Below are positions 15,786 to 23,412 of a stretch of 38,773 bases of DNA, piece after piece. Position numbers and translations under genes: made by a program. Positions within the stretch are counted from its first letter, which is position 1. Each line of letters opens with the position of its first letter. This DNA comes from Thiorhodococcus drewsii AZ1 (GTDB lineage Bacteria > Pseudomonadota > Gammaproteobacteria > Chromatiales > Chromatiaceae), in contig NZ_AFWT01000045.1 of assembly GCF_000224065.1 (NCBI RefSeq), forward strand, positions 1 to 38,773. The letters run 5' to 3'. The notes below the pieces were generated by a model. It ran no database searches and had not been told where the DNA came from. It worked only from the letters and a program-made list of their open reading frames with translations.

Positions 15786-16136
15786 CTAATGGATGTCCTC
15801 GTCATCCGCGAGCGGATCCCAGTGCAGGGTGGCTGGCGGAGACGCGGGATGTCGTGAGCCTGGGGAGGGCGCGGAACCCGGGATGGGCGTGGGTAACACG
15901 GTTGGCTGCGGTCGCAGCCGGGCAAGATAGCGGCGGAACTGGCGCAGGCTCATGGGCGGGGGATGGCCGGCCTCGACCAAGGCCCGGTAGAGATCGATCC
16001 CCGTATAGCCGGCATTCAGTGCCGCCAGGATCGCTTCCGTATTGGCCTGGATGAAGGCCGATGGGCGGGGCGAGCGATCGGCCGTCATCGCCGTGAGGCG
16101 ACTCAGGATCTGATCTGGGTCGGCGGATGTGGGCAT
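15786..16136 (-). CDS. TraK-like small DNA-binding protein
   Basis: 116 residues; I chose ATG 16136 because GGAG lies 8 nt upstream, and the open frame upstream of it (to 16388) is low-complexity and overlaps the repeat array. Residues 25-75 (FIQANTEAILAALNAGYTG, LYRALVEAG, MSLRQFRRYLARL) follow the pattern of IncP TraK-type proteins (EI-x-AL-x-AGYS, W-x-x-L, FSYQ-x-F-x-RY-x-R). The C-terminal 40 residues are proline-rich. IncP TraK wraps oriT DNA and StbA binds phased direct repeats; the phased array immediately upstream is its likely target. The assignment is by pattern, so moderate certainty. Confidence 0.65.
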   Translation of the reverse strand: MPTSADPDQILSRLTAMTADRSPRPSAFIQANTEAILAALNAGYTGIDLYRALVEAGHPPPMSLRQFRRYLARLRPQPTVLPTPIPGSAPSPGSRHPASPPATLHWDPLADDEDIH

Positions 16137-16155
16137 GGGATGTCTCCTGTCGTCT

Positions 16156-16315
16156 GTCGCTAGCGGTCCGTGCCGGTCCCGGCCTGTCCCGGGCCGACCG
16201 CTGGCCGTCTCCGGGAGCGGCCCTACGTTGGCGCCGCCCGTCCCAAGGCGGTCCTCGCGCATCCCTCGCTGACCGCCGCTGTCCCTTCCGGTCCCACCTC
16301 GACACCGCCGGTCTG
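16156..16315. other. Helically phased GTCC/GACC box array (candidate oriT or centromere)
   Basis: Boxes of the form G-T/A-C-C or close variants begin at 16156, 16166, 16176, 16186, 16196, 16207, then 16240, 16251, 16261 (atccc), 16271, 16281, 16291, with weaker ones at 16301 and 16311. Spacing is 10-11 bp apart from a degenerate gap at about 16217-16239. All lie on one DNA face, upstream of the TraK-like gene. R388 StbA sites are direct repeats at 11-bp spacing, a known analogue. Confidence 0.6.
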
Positions 16316-16493
16316 TGACGGGATGCCGCCGGATCTTAGGGGTGGCTGGTTCTGCTGTCTGGCCAATACGGTCTTCCCGTCCAGGCACCGTTAGGGCCTG
16401 ACAGGGTGCTGGGACACTCGATAGGCTGACGCCTTGGTCCGTGCCCTCTGTTGGCCGGGCTTCATAGGGGGAAATCCAAATCTGGATCGGTGG

Positions 16494-16536
16494 GGGTGAA
16501 ACAGGAGCCGGGTTTCACCCAGATAGATGGGTGAAA
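16494..16536. promoter_or_regulatory. Triple inverted repeat before mobI-like gene (oriT IR or operator)
   Basis: gggtgaaac (16494-16502), its complement gtttcaccc (16512-16520), and gggtgaaa (16529-16536) alternate in direction with 8-9 nt spacers. Two mutually exclusive hairpins are possible. It lies 24 bp before the chosen mobI start. In SXT and IncA/C elements oriT lies directly upstream of mobI. No IncP-type nick consensus was found. Confidence 0.55.
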
Positions 16537-16559
16537 ACGGCCATGAGAGGCGAGGGTGC

Positions 16560-17066
16560 ATGAGTGGACACTCGACACAGTGGACAGAAGAATGGGATCT
16601 GGAAGACGTCGCCCTGCCGGAGGATTCCAATCCGTCGGTGGCGCTCGAGTCGGTCTGTCTGGGGATCCTCGATCAGTTGCATGCCGAGGCGGAACGGTTG
16701 GCGACCGGATTCATGGAAGCGATGCTGCAGGCGCGCGAATCACACCCCTACCAGGAGCGCGGCTCGATCGGGGTGCGGGTGCGGCGATCCCCCTCGCCGC
16801 GTTCGGCACCGGGCGTGTTCATGATCGAATGGTTCCGGGTGCGGGGTCCTCGGCGGACCGAGTACATCCCGCGTGGGGCAGGGCACCGCTATCCCCCGCG
16901 CGCCTTTGGCCGGACCGAGCCCTGGGAGCGGGAGCTGATCGAGACCTATGAGCCGCGCTTCGCCGAGATCCGTGCCTTGCTGCACCAGATCGCGATGCTG
17001 CGTCGTCAGGCGCGTCACCTGACCGACGCCGTTGGAAGGTGGGAAGGCATCAGAAACCGATATTGA
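16560..17066 (+). CDS. mobI: MobI-like mobilization protein
   Basis: 168 residues; ATG 16560 with GAGGG 5 nt upstream is preferred over ATG 16527, which overlaps the inverted repeat. The pattern of an N-terminal helix (ILDQLHAEAERLATGFMEAM), a beta core with basic residues (RGSIGVRVRR, APGVFMIEWFRVRG, TEYIPRGAGHRYPPRAF), then a C-terminal helix (WERELIETYEPRFAEIRALL) resembles MobI of SXT/IncA/C elements, an oriT-adjacent protein essential for transfer start. The call rests on recalled pattern and on position next to the repeat region, diverging from the TraK/TraL-like pair. The relaxase itself is outside the window. Confidence 0.6.
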   Translation: MSGHSTQWTEEWDLEDVALPEDSNPSVALESVCLGILDQLHAEAERLATGFMEAMLQARESHPYQERGSIGVRVRRSPSPRSAPGVFMIEWFRVRGPRRTEYIPRGAGHRYPPRAFGRTEPWERELIETYEPRFAEIRALLHQIAMLRRQARHLTDAVGRWEGIRNRY

Positions 17067-17138
17067 GATGAAGTCAGGCGATGTCTTCACAGGAGCATGG
17101 CGGAGCTCCTGTCCAAGTTCCTCGGCGTCGAAGAGGGC

Positions 17139-19214
17139 TCAAAATCGAACCTCGAGCGAGGCCATATAGCTCCGCTCTCCCAACTTCAGATCCTGCGGCA
17201 GTGCTGTTCCGGGCGATGCCTCGTAGAGATGGCCGTTGAGCAGGTTGCGGATGTCGAGCTGCACCGAGATCTGCTTGTTCAGATCCTGACGGACCAGCAG
17301 ATCGAGTTGGCCATATTCAGGCGCCTCGTCACGACTGTCCTCGGCCACCCGGGCGCGGTCGCCGACGTACAGACCCTGGAGGTTGAAGAAGGTGCGGCCC
17401 AGCTGGTACTGGAGTGATCCGTAGAGTCGGTGATGTGGACTGAAGCCGGCGTCCTTGCCGGTCGTCTCGTCGGTGTTGAACTGATAGGCGTACCAGCCGC
17501 GTGCGCTCAGATGGCGGGTGAGCCGCCAGCGCCACTCGAATTCCGCGCCCTGTCCGACCTGGCGTCCGACGTTCTCCGGCTCGGCATAGAGCCCGCGATC
17601 CTGCAGCCGGATCTGGTCCCGCGTCTCATGGCGAAAGAGGTTGAGGCCCAAATCCAGGCGCGGATGCGGCTGGTAGCTCAGACCCAGTTCCAGTGTGCGC
17701 AGTCGCTCGGGCTCCAGGGCCGGGTTGGCCCGATAGACCGGCAGCAAGCCGCCCTGGGCTTCGAGCTGGGTCGGCGCCCGGAATCCCTCGCCATAGAGCA
17801 GCTTCAGCGTCCATTCGGGCAGCGGCGTCCACACCAGCACGGCGCGCGGACTGAACTGGGTCCCGAGGTCGGAATAGGCATCGAGACGCACGCCCCAGGT
17901 GAGCGACCATTTCGGCGCGATGAGCCATTCGTCCTGGACATAGGCCGAGAGCAGACGGCGTCGTTCCTGCGAATCGGACGCCTGGGTGGCATGGAGAAGC
18001 GTCTGTGCAACATCCCGCAGAGACACCCCGGAGCCATCGCCTGTGCCGCCGAATCCCAGGCTCAGGAGTCGCAGGAAGGCAAGATCCCGGGTGTTCAGTC
18101 CGGTCAGATCCATGGCGTCGATCCGGGAGCGGACCCGCTCGTATCCCAGCCCCGCAGTGATGAAGTGCCGGCTGTCCAAGGCATAGCGCAGGTCCGCACG
18201 CAGCCGCCAGGTCTCCTGCTCCGCCCCAGCATCGAAGCGCACGGCCTGCGCAAAGATCCCGGTGTCTGGAAACCATGTGATGTCGTTGAGCCACAGCCGC
18301 GTTTGCGCGGCATCCAGACGCAGGGTCAGGTCGAGACGGTCGCTGAAGGTCACCCGGTGGTCCAGTCGCCCTTCGGCGGTCTGCACCCGGCGCGTCCCGG
18401 TTGGGTCGATGACCCCGAGCATCCCGGCGCCCAGTTCCGACTGCATCCGCGAGAGGCGAGCCATGGCCCGGGTCCGCCCAAGACGCGCATTGAGGAGTAG
18501 TCCGAGGGTCCGAAACCCGGTGTCGAGCCGGCTTGGCGCGAGCGAGAACCCGGTGCCGAGCTGGTCGTCGATGAGTGACAGACGGTCGCCATCAAGGATA
18601 GGGGCGGGTCCATCACCGCTTCTGGCCTCGGCGCTCAGGACCAGGGTGGCGGTGTCCTGAGTCATCCCCGTCAGGAGGCGCCCCTCGCGGCTCCTCCAGG
18701 AGCCTGCTCCCATGGTGATCCGGTTCTGCTCGACCTGCTGGCGGGTGATGACATTGATCACCCCCGAGAAGGCATCGGCGCCGAACACCGAGCTGCCGGG
18801 TCCTCGGGTGACCTCAATGCGCTCGATGGCGTCGAGCGGCACCGTGCCCAGCACCGCGAGCGGATTGCCGAGCAGCCCATCGGTCTGGGGCAGACCATCA
18901 AGCAGCACCAAAAGGTTGCCCGCCCCCAGACCGGTGAAGCCGCGGACCGTCAGATTGGGGCCATAGTCGCTGTTCAGTCCCAGATGGAAGCCGGGCACCA
19001 GCCGCAGGGCCTCGACGACGGAGCGAAAGCCGCCGTCGCGGATGTCCTGGGGGCTGATCACGGTCGCCACCGCCGGGGCAGTGCGGATCGGATGTGTCCG
19101 GCCGGTGGCGATGCTCACCGTCTGCTCCGAGCCGAACAGCGCTTGGCCGCTGGTGTCGGCCAGGACCGGTGTGGCGAGGAGGCCGAGGGTACTGAACAGG
19201 AATTGTGTCTTCAT
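17139..19214 (-). CDS. TonB-dependent outer-membrane receptor
   Basis: 691 residues. The start ATG 19214 is preceded by GAAGGAA; upstream methionines overlap the stop of the next gene. A signal peptide (MKTQFLFSTLGLLATPVLA) leads, followed by a plug domain at about 45-160 (TAPAVATVISPQDI, VVEALRLVPGFHLGLN, LTVRGFTGLGAGNLLVLLDGLPQ, AIERIEVTRGPGSSVFGADAFSGVINVITR) and a 22-strand-type barrel ending in the C-terminal Phe (SLEVRF). It resembles BtuB/FepA/Cir receptors. The ligand cannot be read from sequence; co-transcription with a binding protein and a phosphorelay suggests it feeds, or reports to, that sensor. The gene is last in a minus-strand operon. Confidence 0.9.
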   Translation of the reverse strand: MKTQFLFSTLGLLATPVLADTSGQALFGSEQTVSIATGRTHPIRTAPAVATVISPQDIRDGGFRSVVEALRLVPGFHLGLNSDYGPNLTVRGFTGLGAGNLLVLLDGLPQTDGLLGNPLAVLGTVPLDAIERIEVTRGPGSSVFGADAFSGVINVITRQQVEQNRITMGAGSWRSREGRLLTGMTQDTATLVLSAEARSGDGPAPILDGDRLSLIDDQLGTGFSLAPSRLDTGFRTLGLLLNARLGRTRAMARLSRMQSELGAGMLGVIDPTGTRRVQTAEGRLDHRVTFSDRLDLTLRLDAAQTRLWLNDITWFPDTGIFAQAVRFDAGAEQETWRLRADLRYALDSRHFITAGLGYERVRSRIDAMDLTGLNTRDLAFLRLLSLGFGGTGDGSGVSLRDVAQTLLHATQASDSQERRRLLSAYVQDEWLIAPKWSLTWGVRLDAYSDLGTQFSPRAVLVWTPLPEWTLKLLYGEGFRAPTQLEAQGGLLPVYRANPALEPERLRTLELGLSYQPHPRLDLGLNLFRHETRDQIRLQDRGLYAEPENVGRQVGQGAEFEWRWRLTRHLSARGWYAYQFNTDETTGKDAGFSPHHRLYGSLQYQLGRTFFNLQGLYVGDRARVAEDSRDEAPEYGQLDLLVRQDLNKQISVQLDIRNLLNGHLYEASPGTALPQDLKLGERSYMASLEVRF

Positions 19215-19228
19215 CGGGCGTTCCTTCA

Positions 19229-21160
19229 TCATCCGTGGTCACGAGTGGGATCCGGCGCCAGAGATGCCTGCGGGTCGATCAGGGTCGCCAGGGTCTCGAT
19301 CAGTCGCTCCGGCTGGATCGGCTTGACCAGCAGCTGGGCATCGAGCTGGCGGATGGCCGCCTGCAGGGAGGCGCGGTCGTCCCCGGTCAGGATCACCACC
19401 GGGGTGTGCGGGTCGCTCGCACGCAGCCGGGCCAGGATGTCGAGCCCCTGGATCCCGGGCATGCGGTGGTCGAGCACGAGGGCGGCATAGGGTTGGGATC
19501 GCGATTCCAACAGGGCCAGTGCCGCATGGCCGTCGGCACACTCGTCGAGCTGAAAGCCCGCCTCGCGCAGGAAGCGCGTGAGCGCGGTGCGGATGGCCGG
19601 CTCGTCCTCGGCGAGCAGGAGGGGGCAGCCCTGGAAGGAGCGCCTGGATGTCGAGTCTGGATCCGGCGCCGGGCGGTCGGTCTGTGCCGCATCGTCGGTC
19701 CCGGTCGGGACCCGTGGCAGGTCGATGGTGAAGCAGGTTCCGACGCCCTGTGTGCTGCTGACCTGGATCTGCCCGCCGAGGGCCTCGATCAGGCGCCGGC
19801 TGAGCCAGAGCCCCAGACCGATGCCCGAGGACACGCGACCGCTGATCCCGCCCGATCCCTGATAGAAGGGCTCGAAGATGCGTTCCAGTTCGGCGGCTGG
19901 AATCCCGATCCCGGCATCGCTCACCTGGATCCGCACCCGCTCCTGATCCGGAAGGCTCAGCGTCAGACGGATCGGACCGCCCTCGGTGAAGCGGTCGGCA
20001 TTGCGCACCAGGTTGTAGAGCACCTGGAGCAACCGGGTGCGGTCGCTGATCAGGGTCGCGGAGGTTTCGGGGCACTCCAGCACCAATTGGTTGCCGGGGG
20101 CGAGCGTCGGGCGCAGGGTGGTCACCACCTCCTTGAGCAGGTCCTCAAGGATCAGCTGCTGGTAGGTCAGCTCCAGCGGCTGGCCCGACTCGACCCGGGA
20201 GAGATTGAGCAGCTGCTCGATCAGCGCGAGCAGCTGATCGGAGGCGTGCCGGATCACCGCCAGCGGCTCTGTCCGGGGCTGGGCGCGCTCGAGCAGACGC
20301 GCATGGAGGATGATCGCCTGCAAGGGGGTGCGCAGCTCATGGCTCACATTGGCGAGGAACAGGGTCTTGGCCCGATTGGCCGCCTCGGCCGCATCCCGCG
20401 CCAGAATCAATGCCTGGGTACGCTCGGCGACACGCGTCTCGAGTTCCTGGGCGTGCCTGCTCAGCTGCCGATGATTCGCGGCGAGTCGCGCCCGCATGCG
20501 CCCGACTGCGGCATGGAGCCGGTGGATCTCGGTCGGACTGGTGGTGGGCGGCGCCGGCAGAGTGGTCTCGAGCGGGGTGTCGAGCTGTCCCACCAGGCTG
20601 GCGAGCGGGGCCAGCATACGCCGGGTTAGGCGGGCCACGGCCAGACCCAGCAGCAGTACCAGCACCCCGAGCTGCAGCAGCGCGCCGCGTGCGCTGTCCC
20701 AGGCGAGGCCGAGCGCCCGGTCGAGCGAGAGGGTCAGTTCCACACGTCCGAGCAGGGCTGGTGACGCGTCATGCGTGCGGGAGGCCAAGACCTGGGCCTC
20801 CACCCGGGTCGTCTGCCGGGCCCGGGCGGCATCCTCAGCAACCTGTTCGGCGACCACGCGGCCCTCGGCGTCGAGGAGCCGGACCGCGATCAGATCGGGA
20901 AATTTGAGCAGGGTTGCGGTCAGGGCTTGGGCGTCCGGACGCGATCCCACCAGCAGGGCATAGCGAGCATCCTCGGCCAGGATGTCGGCCAGCTCGTGCG
21001 CTGTTTGGAGACTGTGCAGACGCGCCTGCTGCCAGGCGCTCCAGAAGAGGATCATCGGCAGCAGCACCCCCATCCCCAGCCCCAGGAGCGCGAAGGCTTC
21101 GACCAGCTGGCGGACATAGGACTTGCGTCCGACGCGCCGGGTGTCAGTCGTAGACCACAT
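19229..21160 (-). CDS. Membrane hybrid histidine kinase
   Basis: 643 residues from ATG 21160; the frame is open upstream but that part lies antiparallel-free inside the preceding gene and is not conserved-looking. Order: TM1 at 18-40, periplasmic sensor of about 115 residues (BarA/CHASE8-like), TM2 at 160-177, a linker or HAMP region, a coiled segment, HisKA with NVSH274ELRTPLQ, HATPase with N box (YNLVRNADRF), G1 (DAGIGIP) and G2 (SSGIGLGLWLS), and a C-terminal receiver with acidic pair EDE, Asp564 (VLDHRMPG), Thr and Lys (LVKPIQ). All catalytic residues are present. The receiver needs an Hpt step, supplied two genes upstream. It overlaps the binding-protein gene by 17 nt. Confidence 0.92.
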   Translation of the reverse strand: MWSTTDTRRVGRKSYVRQLVEAFALLGLGMGVLLPMILFWSAWQQARLHSLQTAHELADILAEDARYALLVGSRPDAQALTATLLKFPDLIAVRLLDAEGRVVAEQVAEDAARARQTTRVEAQVLASRTHDASPALLGRVELTLSLDRALGLAWDSARGALLQLGVLVLLLGLAVARLTRRMLAPLASLVGQLDTPLETTLPAPPTTSPTEIHRLHAAVGRMRARLAANHRQLSRHAQELETRVAERTQALILARDAAEAANRAKTLFLANVSHELRTPLQAIILHARLLERAQPRTEPLAVIRHASDQLLALIEQLLNLSRVESGQPLELTYQQLILEDLLKEVVTTLRPTLAPGNQLVLECPETSATLISDRTRLLQVLYNLVRNADRFTEGGPIRLTLSLPDQERVRIQVSDAGIGIPAAELERIFEPFYQGSGGISGRVSSGIGLGLWLSRRLIEALGGQIQVSSTQGVGTCFTIDLPRVPTGTDDAAQTDRPAPDPDSTSRRSFQGCPLLLAEDEPAIRTALTRFLREAGFQLDECADGHAALALLESRSQPYAALVLDHRMPGIQGLDILARLRASDPHTPVVILTGDDRASLQAAIRQLDAQLLVKPIQPERLIETLATLIDPQASLAPDPTRDHG

Positions 21161-22046
21161 CGAACTGCTGCTCCGTGCTGGGGGGCAGGACCAACCCGAT
21201 GGCCCTGGCGGTGCGGCGGTTGAGCAGCCGTCGCACCCACTGGAGATCCGCGAGACCGGCGCCCGTCTCCAGCCGCGCGGTGGCCCGCCCGAGCGCCCGA
21301 TAGTCGGGGGTGAGGGCAAACAGCAGACCCCGCTCCACGGTCTCGGCATCGTCGCTGAGGACGGCGCAGCCGATCTTCCAGCTCAAACGCACGAGCGGTG
21401 GGACCAGAATGTCGGGATCGAGCGCCAGGACGTCGCGATGGAACCAAAGGGCCGTGGTGGGTTGGGCTTGGTGGCGCAGCTGTTCGATCGCCAGGGCCGC
21501 CTCGCGCAGCCCGGCCACGGCGATCGGCTCCCAGCGCCATCCGTGCGACTCGGCCACCGCGCGCGCCCGCGCGAGCCAGGCGGCCGGGACCTCGCGGCGA
21601 TGGACGAAGACGACTCGGTTCGTCGTGGGGGACAGGAGAGCCAGGGTGTCCAGGGTCAGTGGCGGGGCGATATAGCGTGAGAGGCCCTGGTGGGTGCGCT
21701 CGGGCAGCGTTCGGATCAGGATCGGCACCTGCGGGGTTTGGGGAAAGCGCTGCGCGGCGGCCGCCGCGGCCTCGGCGCCGACCGCCACGATCCGCGTTGG
21801 CGTCAGCGTGCGGGTGCTTAGATCCTCCAGGGTGCAGACCCCAGGCGCCCGACCCGTCGCATCGGCCAGGCCTGCGGCGAGCTGATCGATGATGGCGTCA
21901 TAGGGGGGCGACAGCGCGGGAGAGATCAGCAACAGCGGGGCCTCCAGACAGGTGTCGGCCGGCCAGGTCGGATCCGGTGTGGCCAGGAGCCACGCCAGCA
22001 GGACCAGGATCGACAGACCTTCAGACCGATGTCGTGACAGTCCCAT
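21144..22046 (-). CDS. Periplasmic binding protein of the ABC-substrate (PF04392-like) type
   Basis: 300 residues from ATG 22046 with GGAGAG 9 nt upstream. A signal peptide (SILVLLAWLLATPDPTWPA) is followed by alternating Rossmann-like segments (PPYDAIIDQLAAGLADATG, TRIVAVGAEAAAAAAQRFP, VPILIRTLP, RVVFVHRREVPAAWL, TTALWFHRDVLALDPDIL). This order fits the uncharacterised ABC-transporter substrate-binding family. No ABC permease or ATPase is adjacent, so it more likely presents a ligand to the kinase downstream, with which it overlaps by 17 nt, as accessory sensors do. The ligand is unknown. Confidence 0.7.
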   Translation of the reverse strand: MGLSRHRSEGLSILVLLAWLLATPDPTWPADTCLEAPLLLISPALSPPYDAIIDQLAAGLADATGRAPGVCTLEDLSTRTLTPTRIVAVGAEAAAAAAQRFPQTPQVPILIRTLPERTHQGLSRYIAPPLTLDTLALLSPTTNRVVFVHRREVPAAWLARARAVAESHGWRWEPIAVAGLREAALAIEQLRHQAQPTTALWFHRDVLALDPDILVPPLVRLSWKIGCAVLSDDAETVERGLLFALTPDYRALGRATARLETGAGLADLQWVRRLLNRRTARAIGLVLPPSTEQQFDVVYD

Positions 22047-22108
22047 GGGGTGCGCTCTCCGTGGCCAGCGCGCCCCAACAGCACGGACGGCATGCCTCTC
22101 CCTCCGAT

Positions 22109-22489
22109 TCAGTGCGCGGTCCGGCCAGCTGGCCCGGCAGTGCCGAGCACGTGCTCGAGGTCCGCGATCGCGGCCGGCAGCTGGCGGCCGAGCGTCTCGG
22201 CGCTGGCGAGGTCGGCGGCATCGAGTGCATCGGCGAGTTGGCGCAGCAGGGTCGCCAGGGTCGGCATGGCCGCCTGACGCGCGAGTCCGCAGCCGCGATG
22301 CGCGGCTTCGTAGCAGGCGGCAGTCTCCTGTCCATAGCGCCCGACAGCGCGCAACAGTCCCCCGGCATCGGGATCGTCGAGCCAATCGAGGATGCGGATC
22401 AGGGTCTGGTCGCGCAGCTCGGGCCGGCCGCCCGCCAGGGCGAGAGCCTGTTCGGGGTCGTGGATGGCTCGGGTGTCTGTCGTGGACAT
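22109..22489 (-). CDS. Hpt-like phosphotransfer protein
   Basis: 126 residues from ATG 22489 with GGAGGG 5 nt upstream, 11 bp after the response-regulator stop. It is all helical; His64 lies in EAAHRGCGLARQAAMPTLATLLRQLADAL, which matches the Hpt pattern AH-x-x-x-G-x-A-x-x-x-x-x-x-x-x-L, although the usual Leu-Lys-Gly after His is Arg-Gly-Cys-Gly. Size and place in a hybrid-kinase operon support the role of passing phosphate from the receiver of the kinase to the NarL-type regulator. The variant motif makes the call good but not certain. Confidence 0.65.
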   Translation of the reverse strand: MSTTDTRAIHDPEQALALAGGRPELRDQTLIRILDWLDDPDAGGLLRAVGRYGQETAACYEAAHRGCGLARQAAMPTLATLLRQLADALDAADLASAETLGRQLPAAIADLEHVLGTAGPAGRTAH

Positions 22490-22500
22490 GGGTCCCTCCG

Positions 22501-23190
22501 CTAGTCGAGGATCTTGAGCTGGCGGCACTGCCGATAGATGCGGATGCTCGTCTCCACTCCGAGCAGACGCTTGATCTCGGCGATCTTCTTGTCGACGTAC
22601 TTCTTGCTGATCGGCAGGGTGGTGGCGATCTCGGCGGACGAGTAGCCGTCGAGCAGCAGGCGCAGCACGTCGCCGCGCCGACCCGCGAGCAGCTGGGTGC
22701 GCAGGGCGCTCTCGGGGGCATCCGGCGCGGGCTCGAGCACCGCCGCGAGCGCGGGATCGATCACCGGCAAGCCGTCCACCACCTGATGGATGGCCGACCA
22801 GAGCGCCTCGGGCAGGATGCACTTGCCGAGGAACCCCATGGCCCCCGCCTGCAGACAGGCGCGCACCAGGACCGGCTCGGCATGGACGCTGAGACAGATG
22901 ACCCGGACCGCCGCCCATTGACGGCGCAGGGCGGCGATGGTCTCGGGGCCGCCGAGGGTGCAGGGCGCACCCTCCTGATCGGGCATGCGCAGGTCGAGCA
23001 GGACCACGTCCGGATGCAGGGTGCGGGTGTCGCGCAGTGCCTGGGCGCGAACCGCGCAGCGGCTGACGACCAGCGCGGCGCCACCGGACACCTGTGGCAG
23101 CAGCTCGGCGAGCGCCGTGCACAGCAGCGCCTCGTCCTCCGCGATCAGGACGCGAATGGGATCACGGCAGGGCTGGGCTGAATCCGGCAT
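22501..23190 (-). CDS. NarL/FixJ-type response regulator
   Basis: 229 residues from ATG 23190; in-frame ATG 23232 and GTG 23253 would add 14 or 21 residues and none has a good Shine-Dalgarno. The receiver has the acidic cluster EDE (18-20), phosphoacceptor Asp66 (VVLLDLRMPD), Ser (ICLSVHAE) and Lys (FLGKCILP). The C-terminal LuxR-type helix-turn-helix (RRGDVLRLLLDGYSSAEIATTLPISKKYVDKKIAEIKRLLGV) is complete. It is first in the minus-strand operon and probably controls it, and perhaps the divergent phytochelatin-synthase-like gene, through the twin palindrome upstream. Confidence 0.9.
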   Translation of the reverse strand: MPDSAQPCRDPIRVLIAEDEALLCTALAELLPQVSGGAALVVSRCAVRAQALRDTRTLHPDVVLLDLRMPDQEGAPCTLGGPETIAALRRQWAAVRVICLSVHAEPVLVRACLQAGAMGFLGKCILPEALWSAIHQVVDGLPVIDPALAAVLEPAPDAPESALRTQLLAGRRGDVLRLLLDGYSSAEIATTLPISKKYVDKKIAEIKRLLGVETSIRIYRQCRQLKILD

Positions 23191-23255
23191 GGCGCGAGTG
23201 GATCCCAATCGGGGGTGACTGGGGATCAGCATAGCGATACCCGACTCGGACACAA

Positions 23256-23329
23256 GGCGTCAAAGACGCCAATCGCATCCTCCGGGACAGCCATCGCCGC
23301 AGATCGCGGCAACTGGCGTCTTTGACGCC
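23256..23329. promoter_or_regulatory. Twin palindromic operator between regulator and PCS-like gene
   Basis: ggcgtcaaagacgcc (23256-23270) and ggcgtctttgacgcc (23315-23329) are each a perfect 6-bp palindrome around AAA or TTT, and are reverse complements of each other, 59 bp centre to centre. They lie in the divergent promoter gap, fitting dimer-binding sites of the NarL-type regulator. Confidence 0.75.
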
Positions 23330-23412
23330 TGTTCAAAGGGCGGCGATCCGCGCTAGGGTCGATAACAAGGCCCGTGGCCGGATGGCCATGACACGAAATG
23401 GAGACCTTTGCC

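Noticed and set aside
16137-16388. Upstream extension of the TraK-like frame by about 84 residues
   Set aside because: The extra residues are low-complexity Arg/Gly-rich and coincide with the phased repeat array; a better ribosome site precedes ATG 16136.
16137-16560. IncP-type nick site
   Set aside because: No match to the YATCCTG-Y consensus was found, so oriT is proposed only from gene context and repeats.
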